A DNA stretch of 64,000 nucleotides from Fulvivirga maritima (GTDB lineage: Bacteria > Bacteroidota > Bacteroidia > Cytophagales > Cyclobacteriaceae). A model generated the notes under the pieces. It was not told the origin of the DNA, did no database searches, and saw nothing but the letters and a program-made list of their open reading frames with translations. How positions within the stretch are numbered: position 1 is the stretch's first letter; every line of letters starts with the position of its first letter. The translations under genes and the position numbers were made by a program. Location of the stretch: positions 4,397,001 to 4,461,000 of the forward strand of contig NZ_CP089980.1 in the NCBI RefSeq assembly GCF_021389955.1, in the 5' to 3' direction. Positions 19,398-27,745 of this stretch are shown in pieces.

Positions 19398-19808
19398 ATG
19401 AAAAAGCAATTACTTTATATAATTCCTATAGCTATTTTACTTGCTAGTTGTGAAGTAGTAGTTGTAGAAGAACCTGTGATATCTAATGCCAGAGATCAGT
19501 TTTTAGGTTACTATGAGGTGGATGAATATAGCACCACTTTCGATGAATATGTTTACTATAATATGGATGTAGTAAGAGGCGAATATAGAGATGAAGTGTT
19601 TCTGACTAATTTTTACGGAGCTAATATAGATGTATTGGCTGAAGTGAACGGAAATAGTATTTACATCCCAAGTCAAAGAGTAGATGGATATTATATTCAG
19701 GGTAATGGCAGGATTAATGGCAATCAGTTGGTAATCAATTTTAATGTAGATGACTATTATGATCATCATGTACCTACTAATTATTGTGAATTAGTAGCTT
19801 ATAGATAG
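19398..19808 (+). CDS. Hypothetical lipoprotein
   Basis: A 136-residue protein with a lipobox (ILLASC, Cys at about residue 18) and a compact acidic, tyrosine-rich domain (DQFLGYYEVDEYSTTFDEY, VDGYYIQGNGRINGNQLVIN). The overall pattern, a lipobox followed by a short beta-sandwich with the phrase FLGYYEV, is common in small Bacteroidota outer-membrane lipoproteins of unknown role. A strong terminator follows 15 bp later, so it closes the transcript that may begin at the GH5 gene. Confidence 0.7.
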   Translation: MKKQLLYIIPIAILLASCEVVVVEEPVISNARDQFLGYYEVDEYSTTFDEYVYYNMDVVRGEYRDEVFLTNFYGANIDVLAEVNGNSIYIPSQRVDGYYIQGNGRINGNQLVINFNVDDYYDHHVPTNYCELVAYR

Positions 19809-19823
19809 ATATTTTAAACTAAG

Positions 19824-19862
19824 AAAAAGGCCTATTCAATTAATTTTGGATAGGTCTTTTTT
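19824..19862 (+). terminator. Rho-independent terminator
   Basis: AAAAAGGCCTAT pairs with ATAGGTCTTTTT (one G-U pair) around an AT-rich loop, then a T-run. It follows the lipoprotein gene ending at 19808. Confidence 0.85.
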
Positions 19863-19945
19863 ATGTCATTTTGAGATTGACCTAATCAAATTTTATCAGT
19901 TTGTAACAGATTTAATTTTTGGAGTCTTTAAATTCTTGGGTTATA

Positions 19946-20062
19946 TTCACTCATAGTATGCGCACACATTTACAGCATTAGCCGAATTTGTCTAAATGTG
20001 TTCTTAATTAGATTGATTTATTGGACGCAAAGTTGGGTATAGGCTAATAAACTATGAGTGAA
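19946..20062 (+). promoter_or_regulatory. Candidate structured leader with nested inverted repeats and possible pseudoknot
   Basis: Outer arms TTCACTCATAGT (19946-19957) and ACTATGAGTGAA (20051-20062) are a perfect 12-bp inverted repeat. Inside it, CACATTTA (19965-19972) pairs with TAAATGTG (19993-20000), forming a hairpin with a 20-base loop. That loop contains ATTAGCC (19977-19983), which is complementary to GGCTAAT (20042-20048) just before the outer 3' arm. The three pairings are compatible as a closed stem holding a loop-to-tail pseudoknot. It sits directly upstream of the propeller gene. No known riboswitch class is recognised. Confidence 0.4.
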
Positions 20063-20102
20063 GTGTGACATTACTCCGCCAAGTTTTAAAAAATATGGAT
20101 TT

Positions 20103-21995
20103 ATGATGATGAGTTTAGTTGCTGACTTACGGAGCGTAGTTGTAAAATGCTCCATATTCTTTTGTGTATTTTGTTTTCAGTTTGTAAATGCTCAAACAGG
20201 GAGCGAGAACGAGCCGATAAGGTATGTAGGAGGTCAGCATATTGATCCATTTAGGCATGAGGCGGGGCTGAGGTATGCCATAGGGGTAGAGAATATCCAA
20301 ACCTTAAGAGCTAACAGAACCAACCCTGACATGAGTGACGGATATGGTTGGACATACAATCATGCCTCTAACCTGGCTTACTGGAATGGGCAGTTTTACC
20401 AACAATACATCAGTGGTGAAGCAGATGAGCATATAGCTCCAGTGCAAACTATGCTGGTTACGTCGAAAAATGGTAAAGACTGGGGTTTTCCACAAGTTGC
20501 ATTTCCTCCTTATGAAGCTCCAGAGGGTGTTGAGATTCCTAAAGGCTCTACGGGGTATATGATGCACCAGCGCATGGGTTTTTATGTGGCGCCTAATGGC
20601 AGATTGCTAACAGTGGCCTTCTATGGACATACGGAAAACCCTTTCGGTGAAAATGGTATCGGTCGGGTAGCAAGGGAGATTTATAAAGATGGTAGCATGG
20701 GTCCTATTTATTTTATTAGATATGATAGCCAGACCAAATGGAATGAGACTAACACATCATATCCTTTTTATAAAAAATCAAAAGATAAAGGATTTAGAGC
20801 AGCTTGCGAGGCACTGTTATCTGATAAATTAATGACCTGGCAGTGGTTTGAAGAAGACAATGGAGCGGATGGCTTTTATGCACCTAATCATATGGATAGG
20901 TCTCATCAGGCTTTTAACTGGTATACCCGGAAAGATGGTAAAATAGTAGGGCTTTGGAAGAAGTCTTATGCGGCACTTTCTATTGATGGTGGCGTGAGCT
21001 TTACTGATCCTGTTAAAGCATCTACTTTTGTGATGTCTGGAGGTAAAGTTTGGGGGCAGCAGACGGAAGATGGCAGGTATGCTATTTCTTATAACCCAAT
21101 AGATCAGACTCAGTATCGATTTCCTTTGGCTATAACTACCAGCGATGATGGTATGATCTATGATAACTTGTTATTAGTGCAGGCAGAGGTGCCTCCAAGA
21201 AGGTTTACCGGCAGATGGAAAGATTTTGGACCTTGCTACATGCGAGGCATATTGCCTGGCAATGGAAATGCCCCCGGTACGGATATGTGGATGACCTATA
21301 GCATGAACAAAGAAGATATGTGGGTTTGTCGTATTCCTACTCCAATTAAATATGAAGTCACTCAGGATGTAAAAGATGATTTCGAAAATATGACTGCCGA
21401 AGGCGCTGTTGTTGATTGGAATTTATATTCTCCGAAATGGGCTAAAGTGCAATTGATAAAAGAGACTAATGCTAATCAGTGTCTTCAATTAACAGACAGT
21501 GATCCTTATGACTATGCAAGAGCTATTCGAGTATTTCAGGAAGGAAAAAATGTGAATGCCACTTTTAAGGTTAAAGTGGAGGAAGCAGATACCGCTAAGT
21601 TTGAAATAGAAATAGCAGATAAATTTGGGAATAGACCAGTGCAGTTGTCCTTCGATGGTGATGGATTTATCAAAGTATTTAATGGTGATAGAATGGTTTC
21701 TTTGATTCAATATAAAAAAGGTCAATGGTATTCTTTAAAAGTGAATTGTAATGCTGATGGCATTGGTAGTTATTCTGTTTATGTTGATGATAAATTGCTT
21801 GCAGAAGATTTACCAGCAGCTATGGCGATAAAGTCAGTGGAGCGTATTTCATTCAGAACAGGCAGCTATAGAAATACACCTGACAGAAAAACCCCAAATG
21901 AAACGAATGACCCGCCATTACCTGGGGCTGATGAAGAGCAAAAGCAGTCAAAATATTTGATTGATGATGTTTTTATTACCAGCCAAATGGATTAA
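20103..21995 (+). CDS. Secreted sialidase/BNR-like beta-propeller protein with C-terminal sandwich domain
   Basis: About 630 residues. A signal peptide ends near FVNAQTG. The N-terminal 400 residues have propeller-like repeats: SDGYGWTYNHASNLAYWNGQFYQQY, TSKNGKDWGFP, LSIDGGVSFTDP and TTSDDGMIYDNL, close to Asp-box turns. The last 200 residues (YARAIRVFQEGKN to KSVERISFRTGSYR) look like a concanavalin/laminin-G-type sandwich. This layout is found in uncharacterised putative exo-sialidase or rhamnosidase-like enzymes of polysaccharide loci; the substrate cannot be read. Starts at 20103, 20106 or 20109 (three consecutive ATGs); a GTG at 20058 is also in frame. Its stop codon lies inside the target duplication of the IS that follows. 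Confidence 0.65.
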   Translation: MMMSLVADLRSVVVKCSIFFCVFCFQFVNAQTGSENEPIRYVGGQHIDPFRHEAGLRYAIGVENIQTLRANRTNPDMSDGYGWTYNHASNLAYWNGQFYQQYISGEADEHIAPVQTMLVTSKNGKDWGFPQVAFPPYEAPEGVEIPKGSTGYMMHQRMGFYVAPNGRLLTVAFYGHTENPFGENGIGRVAREIYKDGSMGPIYFIRYDSQTKWNETNTSYPFYKKSKDKGFRAACEALLSDKLMTWQWFEEDNGADGFYAPNHMDRSHQAFNWYTRKDGKIVGLWKKSYAALSIDGGVSFTDPVKASTFVMSGGKVWGQQTEDGRYAISYNPIDQTQYRFPLAITTSDDGMIYDNLLLVQAEVPPRRFTGRWKDFGPCYMRGILPGNGNAPGTDMWMTYSMNKEDMWVCRIPTPIKYEVTQDVKDDFENMTAEGAVVDWNLYSPKWAKVQLIKETNANQCLQLTDSDPYDYARAIRVFQEGKNVNATFKVKVEEADTAKFEIEIADKFGNRPVQLSFDGDGFIKVFNGDRMVSLIQYKKGQWYSLKVNCNADGIGSYSVYVDDKLLAEDLPAAMAIKSVERISFRTGSYRNTPDRKTPNETNDPPLPGADEEQKQSKYLIDDVFITSQMD

Positions 21996-21996
21996 A

Positions 21997-23415
21997 CCCG
22001 GATTATTCATTAGAATAATCAAAAGGAGGACTAGTAGACGATATGTTCAAGAATATTCCCTCCATCCAGGGTCTTCTTTTGGAGGGTAATGAGATTTTTA
22101 AAACCTTTTTATTAGCATGGTTTGCTGTCCAGGCTCCTAATGCAAAGCAATAGGATCTGAGGGTTGATAGGGTTGCTTTTCGATGATGGTTCAACGCAAA
22201 ATGCCTGAATAAACTCATCAAATTGTAAGCCACCATGATAAAGCGAAAGGAGGCTTCTGTTGCCCAAAAATCTTGTAAACAAAAATTTTCAAGCCCAAAA
22301 TCTTGTTTCAATTCCTTAATTCTGTTCTCACAATCGGCGCGGGTGTTGTACATGTTCCAAATCTGATCCAGAGGTAAATCCATATTGGTCACATAGCAAC
22401 TATATCGATAGCCAGGCTGATCTTCAAAAAGTTCCTTGCCTCCTGCATGTGGCCTGATGTCAACTTGCTTTTTTACAATAATGTATCGTCTTGGCTTACC
22501 GTTTTCATGACTGAAAACCATCTCGTTCAGCTCTATTCCCTTTGCCAGTTTGACCCAATCTTTAAGCCCCCAAACTTCGCTTTTTACATTGGGGTACATG
22601 CGTACAGCCATAATGTAATTGAGGAGTTCTTCATCTAGATATGACATGATTTCTTCGTTGTAAAAACCACTATCGGCCCTTACCAGACCTACTTTTTGTC
22701 CTGCCAAGGCGTGCTTAAAGGTTTCTTCCATGAACTCCCTGCAACTACTACTGGCCGCTGTGTTGCCTGGCCTGAGCCATGCATTGGCCACCATTCTGGT
22801 TTGACTCACAAAGGCCATCAAGGGGTGATGTGAATTTCTCCCTCTTTTGTTGGGGTTATAACCTTTACTACTCCCTTGTTGATCTCCATATCGAGTGATC
22901 ACAGTACTATCAAAATCAATGGTGAGTGCTCCTAAACGGAGCTGGTCAAAGAACCATTGTTGAAGCTCTGGAAATACTTCGTTGTTTAGGGATTGAGAGA
23001 ATTTTCCAAAAAAAACGACTGTAGGTACTTTGGCTAGGCATACCATCCCATCCAAAAATTGACTGTAAAACAGTATCATATCTCAACCAGTCACAATGGA
23101 TGTATCTACTAGCCCCTGTCCAGATACTCAGCCAAAAACTCTCTACGATTTGCTTGGGGTCATACCCTCGGTTAGAACCAGGAGATGGAAGTGCCAGTTC
23201 GGCTAATTTTTCTCGTATCCCTACCTGATCGATAAATCGTTTCATTAAACTCATCCCTCCAAAGGGTGTCACTGGCTTGGAGGAATATTCAATGGGTAAA
23301 GACCCTATATTTTGAGTAACCATTCTGGTGATTTTTATACCTCATCAAAATCGATCTTTTTACACAATTATCGAAGGATTTTCTAAACTTTTAGTTTTCT
23401 AATGCATAATCAGGG
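21997..23415. mobile_element. IS1380-family insertion sequence, copy 1 (1419 bp)
   Basis: Bounded by imperfect inverted repeats, CCCGGATTATTCATTAGAA at the left and the complement of CCCTGATTATGCATTAGAA at the right. A 5-bp target duplication TTAAA flanks it at 21992-21996 and 23416-23420. The element is nearly identical to the copy at 57284 but is one base longer, from an extra A in a homopolymer inside the transposase gene. The left duplication overlaps the stop codon (TAA) of the propeller gene, so the insertion preserved that protein exactly and displaced its terminator to beyond the element. Confidence 0.93.
22003..23323 (-). pseudogene. IS1380-family transposase, frameshifted
   Basis: Compared with the intact 439-residue transposase at 57290, this copy has eight As instead of seven near 23008-23015 (coding strand: Arg-Phe-Phe-Gly read through a T-run). 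The first part (from 23323) therefore leaves frame at about residue 105, just before FGKFSQSLNNEVFP, and the rest continues in another frame to 22003. DDE-type motifs are in the second part (TIDFDSTVITRYG, VRADSGFYNEE, and CENRIKELKQDFGLENF). As sequenced, no full transposase can be made unless ribosomes slip on the homopolymer; a sequencing error is also possible. Confidence 0.85.
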
Positions 23416-23450
23416 TTAAAGTTACTTAGCTCTAATTGAGTGAAAACAAA

Positions 23451-23507
23451 AAAGCTGTATCAAAAGTATTCACCAATCTAGTGGCTACTTTTAATACAGC
23501 TCTTTTA
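23451..23507. terminator. Bidirectional hairpin terminator
   Basis: AGCTGTAT-C-AAAAGTA (23453-23468) pairs with TACTTTT-A-ATACAGCT (23486-23501), 15 pairs with one mismatch, flanked by A-runs and TCTTTT. It would serve the exonuclease gene on the minus strand and, before IS1380 inserted, the propeller gene on the plus strand. Confidence 0.8.
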
Positions 23508-23525
23508 AATGATTTCAGATGGCTT

Positions 23526-24338
23526 CTATCTATTTAAAGAAGAAAAAGCCTTTAGTTTTATTTCAGTCAGTCTTCTCTTGGTGTCTTGAGGGAAATCGCC
23601 TCGCATCATCCATTCATAATAATTGGGCTCTGCTTTTAAAACATCGGTTACAGGTCTGTTTCTGTGTTTACCGAAGTTAAAACAAGCTACGCCGTCATTA
23701 TTAAGTACTATTCTGCCTGCCAGGTCTACCATGTTAGTAGAGGTAAGCTGGTGCAGAGTGTCCATATTATTTTCTATCACGCCAAGCTTATTGCCCAGGT
23801 TGTCTACCACTTCCTGACCATCATATTTCTCTACCTGAGCTTCCAGCACTTCTAAAGTGGCTTTAGTGTCAGCTTCAGCACTATGTGCATCAGTAAGGTC
23901 TTTATTGCAGTAAAATTTGTATGCCGCAGAAAGGGTTCTTTTCTCCATCATATGGAAGATCTTTTGGGCATCAATTAGCTTTCTTTTGCTTACGTCAAAG
24001 TCAATGCCTACACGCAAAAACTCTTCTACTAAAAGAGGAACGTCAAACTTCAGTATGTTGAAACCTGCCAAATCAGAGCCTTCAAGGAACTGAGCCAGAC
24101 TTTTGGCTACATTCTTAAAAGTAGGCGCATCTTTCACATCTTCATCATAGATGCCATGAATAACGCTGGTCTCTGGCGGAATGGGAACGGTAGGATTAAT
24201 TTTATTAGTCTTTACTATTGTTTCTCCATTAGGCATTACCTTCACTACCGATATTTCTAAAATCCTATCCTTCACCACGCTGGTTCCGGTAGTCTCAAGA
24301 TCGAAAAATGTTAATGGATTTTTTAGTTTAAGCTTCAT
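23526..24338 (-). CDS. DEDDh 3'-5' exonuclease (DnaQ/PolC epsilon-like)
   Basis: A 270-residue protein with the RNase T/DnaQ exonuclease fold in residues 1-175 and a small C-terminal domain. Catalytic acids seen: FFDLETTGTS (D, E), AGFNILKFDVPLL (D) and DAHSAEADTKATLEV (H, D). This is the DEDDh signature. The C-terminal part (ACFNFGKHRNRPVTDVLKAEPNYYEWMMRGDFP) is the short module often attached to such exonucleases in Bacteroidota. It probably proofreads or trims DNA; whether it serves the replicative polymerase is not known. It lies 8 bp downstream of mpl on the same strand. Confidence 0.88.
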   Translation of the reverse strand: MKLKLKNPLTFFDLETTGTSVVKDRILEISVVKVMPNGETIVKTNKINPTVPIPPETSVIHGIYDEDVKDAPTFKNVAKSLAQFLEGSDLAGFNILKFDVPLLVEEFLRVGIDFDVSKRKLIDAQKIFHMMEKRTLSAAYKFYCNKDLTDAHSAEADTKATLEVLEAQVEKYDGQEVVDNLGNKLGVIENNMDTLHQLTSTNMVDLAGRIVLNNDGVACFNFGKHRNRPVTDVLKAEPNYYEWMMRGDFPQDTKRRLTEIKLKAFSSLNR

Positions 24339-24346
24339 GAAGCAAA

Positions 24347-25709
24347 TTAATTTATCAGTTCAGTGGCCAGAGCCTCGTAATCTACCTGGTTAAAAGTACC
24401 TGAGCTCATCATAAGCAAGTTCTTGTCTTTCCAGTTCTGATCACGCAGATATGCCAGTAGTTTATTTATATCAGTAAATACTTTTAGGTTTCTTTCGTCA
24501 AAGGCCTCTTTTATATCCTTTTTTGAAATAGGTTCAAGCTTTTTATGTTCTACAGTTTCTGGGTTATAGTACACAATGGGCTTGTAAGAAAACTTCATGC
24601 TGCCCTTATACTGAGCCAGAAAGCTCTTATTCAGACTGCTGAAAGTGTGTAACTCCAGGCAGGCTACCAAATCCCTGTCTGGGTATTGTTCTTTTAATGC
24701 TAAAGTGGTAGCTCGCACTTTTGAAGGCGCGTGGGCGAAATCTTTATAGATTGCAGTGCTATCACCAGACTTAATCAGTTGCAAGCGATTTTGAGGCCCT
24801 TTAAATGATTGTATGGCTTCGTAGAATTGCTCTTCTGATATGCCTATCTTTTTCAGAACCTCTTTAGCACCATTAATGTTTTGCAGGTTATGCTTACCAA
24901 ATACCTTTATAGGTGTGTTTTTCAGAACCTCTGGTAAGGTAAGTAGTGCCATGTTCTATAATGAAAGGATGTGTTTTGTAAGGTGTCTCATGTACATCTT
25001 CACGCCCTTTAGTGCCTATTACAGTAGCTAATGGATCTTCTTCACAATATACTAAAGTGCCGCCCTTAGGAGAGGCATCAGCAAATTTATCGAACTGACT
25101 TACATATATTTCTTCTGAAGGAAATACATTGATGTGATCCCAGGCTACGCCACTAATAAGACCAATATGATGGTGATATTTAAGGAATTTTGGCGTTGAA
25201 TCAATAGGAGAGGAGAGGTACTCATCTCCTTCAATAATGATTATGGGAGCAACATCAGTAAGCTGAACCATGGTTTCAAAACCTTCAAGTTTTGCTCCTA
25301 CGGCAAAGTCGAACTTTCTGTTAAAATGCTTCAGTACGTGAATTATCATAGAGGTGATAGAGGTTTTGCCGTGGCTTCCTGCTATCACTATCCTTTGTTT
25401 GTCTTGAGATTGCTCGTATATATACTCAGGGAAGGAATAAACTTTTATGCCTAATTCCTCTGCTTTCTTTAGTTCAGGATTATCCTTGCGAGCATGCATA
25501 CCCACTATTACAGCATCCAGATCTTTAGTGATGAGGTCAGGATTCCAACCTTGCTGCTTAGGTAGTAGATCATATTTCTTTAAGCTACTGTATGAAGGCT
25601 CAAAGATTTCGTCATCAGAACCACTTATTTGGTACCCCTTTTTATGCAGTGCGATAGCAAGGTTATGCATAATGCTGCCGCCTATAGCAATAAAATGAAT
25701 GTTCTGCAT
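24347..25709 (-). pseudogene. mpl: UDP-N-acetylmuramate:L-alanyl-gamma-D-glutamyl-diaminopimelate ligase, frameshifted
   Basis: A peptidoglycan-recycling enzyme that joins the tripeptide to UDP-MurNAc. N-terminal part (25709 to about 24894): HFIAIGGSIMHNLAIAL, the ATP loop VIAGSHGKTSITSMI, and IIEGDEYLSSPID. C-terminal part (about 24952 to 24347): VFGKHNLQNINGAKEVLKKIG, NRLQLI, and YKDFAHAPSKVRATTLALK. The frames join near 24915-24925, where removing one base of GAAAAACACACC gives the expected EKTPIKVFGKHN. Joined length is about 453 residues, normal for Mpl. Conservation on both sides is full, so either the frameshift is recent or it is a sequencing error. Confidence 0.85.
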
Positions 25710-26065
25710 ATATCTGTTATGTAAATCCTTTGGTTAAGCGTCAAAATTAAGATAAAAATTATAAATGGTAGATAAAAATTAAGCTTTAAACCAATGTTAA
25801 TATTAGTGTTGATAACTGAAAAATTTGTGAATATAAATTTGATTTTTCAACATAAAGGGTGTTGAAATGTGGATAGATCAAGACTTTAACGTTGATAACC
25901 TGTTTAATGTAGATATATATATAGGTATAGTGAATGAAGAGCAAGCCTTTTATGTTAATGAAATGAAAACTTTTATGCAACTCACAATCAATTGGTAGTC
26001 GTGAATTTTCTTTTTACGTTTGAGCTGCGAAAGAGAAAAAAACTAATCAAACCAGTAATCACTAC
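25710..26065. other. AT-rich 356-bp gap before dnaB with DnaA-box-like motifs
   Basis: No gene is seen. Three 9-mers resemble DnaA boxes on the same strand: TGTTGATAA (25807), TGTGGATAG (25868) and CGTTGATAA (25890), against the consensus TGTGNATAA. A short TA-run (ATATATATAT, about 25912) follows. The gap also holds the divergent promoters of mpl and dnaB. An origin is not claimed. Confidence 0.35.
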
Positions 26066-27649
26066 ATGGAAAATAAATCGTCTTTTAAGGTAGGGCAACT
26101 GTCCAATCGAGGGAATCGTGATGTAAACGAAGGATTGGGTAAACTTCCACCTCAGGCGATTGATCTAGAGGAAGCCGTACTTGGAGCACTTATGCTGGAA
26201 AAGGACGCGCTTACTACGGTTATCGATATATTAAAGCCTGATAGTTTCTATAAAGACGCGCACAAAGAAATATATGCAGCCATAGTAGAGCTGTTTAATA
26301 ATTCTGAGCCCGTAGATATGCGTACTGTGGCTAACCAGCTTAGAAAAAATGGTAAGGTGGAAATAGCCGGAGGTTCTTATTACTTGGCTGAGCTGACCTC
26401 TAAGGTGAGTTCTGCAGCCAACGTAGAGTTCCACGCCCGTGTAATAATTGAGATGTCTATTAAGCGTGAGTTGATTCGTGTATCATCTGAAATTCAGCAT
26501 GATGCCTATGAAGACACTACTGACGTATTCCAATTATTAGATAAAACAGAATCATCTCTTTTCGAAATTTCTGAGGCTAACATCCGTAAGAATTATGATA
26601 ACATGCGTTCATTAATGGCGCAGGCTATTCAGGAATTAGAAGAAAGAAAAAATCATAAAGATGGCCTTACCGGAGTGCCAAGTGGCTTCTCAGCTTTGGA
26701 TAGAGTAACTTCCGGATGGCAAAGAACTGACCTTGTAATTATTGCGGCTCGTCCTGCCATGGGTAAGACGGCATTTGTGGTTTCTGCGCTTAGAAACGCT
26801 GCGGTAGACTTTAACCACGCTGTAGCTATTTTCTCCCTGGAGATGTCATCTGTGCAGCTGGTAAACAGGCTTATTTCTGCTGAGGCAGAGCTGGAGAGTG
26901 AGAAGATTAAGAAAGGTAACCTGGCTGATTATGAATGGCAACAGCTGATCCATAAGACCAATAGACTGAGTAATGCCCCTATTTTTATTGATGATACTCC
27001 GGCACTTTCTATTCTGGAGCTTAGAGCTAAGTGTAGGCGTCTTAAAGCGCAGAATGACATTCAGCTGATAGTAATTGACTACTTGCAGCTGATGAGTGGA
27101 GATTCGGGCAAAGGTGGAGGAAACCGTGAACAGGAGATCGCCTCTATTTCAAGGGCTTTGAAGCAGATCGCTAAAGAGCTTAACGTGCCTGTAATAGCCC
27201 TGTCACAGTTAAGTAGGGCTGTGGAGACCAGGGGTGGAGATAAGAGACCACAGCTTTCTGACCTTAGGGAATCAGGATCAATAGAGCAGGATGCGGATAT
27301 GGTAATGTTCCTTTACCGTCCTGAATACTATGGTATTACTGAAGATGAGAACGGTATGCCTACTGCAGGTACTGGTGAGGTAATTATTGCTAAGCACAGA
27401 AGTGGTTCTTTGGAGAATGTAAGTCTTAAGTTTATTGGTAAGTACACCAAGTTCTCAGATCTTGATCCGGGAGGCTTTGCTGGTGGAGATTTCCCTGGTG
27501 GTGGAGGTATTCCGGCTGAGTTTGATGACGGCCCAGGTACCATTACACTAGGTAGCAGACTAAATGAAGATAACGGCAGTAACTCAGGTGGCGCCGGTGG
27601 TGGTAGCTTCGGCTATAGTGGCCCTGATGAGGAAGATGCTCCTTTTTAA
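26066..27649 (+). CDS. dnaB: Replicative DNA helicase DnaB
   Basis: A 527-residue hexameric 5'-3' helicase that unwinds DNA at the replication fork. N-terminal domain from PPQAIDLEEAVLGALMLEK; linker; RecA-like C-terminal ATPase with Walker A AARPAMGKTAFV (about residue 227), Walker B LIVIDYLQLMSG, and the glutamine/arginine-finger region VIALSQLSRAVE...LRESGSIEQDADMV. The last 50 residues are Gly-rich and disordered, as in other Cytophagales. No intein is present. It is monocistronic, closed by a strong terminator shared with pckA. Confidence 0.97.
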   Translation: MENKSSFKVGQLSNRGNRDVNEGLGKLPPQAIDLEEAVLGALMLEKDALTTVIDILKPDSFYKDAHKEIYAAIVELFNNSEPVDMRTVANQLRKNGKVEIAGGSYYLAELTSKVSSAANVEFHARVIIEMSIKRELIRVSSEIQHDAYEDTTDVFQLLDKTESSLFEISEANIRKNYDNMRSLMAQAIQELEERKNHKDGLTGVPSGFSALDRVTSGWQRTDLVIIAARPAMGKTAFVVSALRNAAVDFNHAVAIFSLEMSSVQLVNRLISAEAELESEKIKKGNLADYEWQQLIHKTNRLSNAPIFIDDTPALSILELRAKCRRLKAQNDIQLIVIDYLQLMSGDSGKGGGNREQEIASISRALKQIAKELNVPVIALSQLSRAVETRGGDKRPQLSDLRESGSIEQDADMVMFLYRPEYYGITEDENGMPTAGTGEVIIAKHRSGSLENVSLKFIGKYTKFSDLDPGGFAGGDFPGGGGIPAEFDDGPGTITLGSRLNEDNGSNSGGAGGGSFGYSGPDEEDAPF

Positions 27650-27690
27650 TAACTGATTTTAACTCCTTTTTTTATATATATTATCCATAA

Positions 27691-27722
27691 AAAAACCCCG
27701 GAATATCACTTCCGGGGTTTTT
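27691..27722. terminator. Bidirectional terminator between dnaB and pckA
   Basis: A perfect 13-bp stem AAAAACCCCGGAA / TTCCGGGGTTTTT around the loop TATCAC. The A-run and T-run make it work in both directions for the two convergent genes. Confidence 0.95.
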
Positions 27723-27745
27723 GTTTTTCCAACTGCTCGCCTGGC

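Noticed and set aside
22003-23323. Programmed frameshifting in the IS1380 transposase
   Set aside because: The other copy has an intact single frame with seven As, so frameshifting is not part of the element's design; copy 1 is simply altered or misread.
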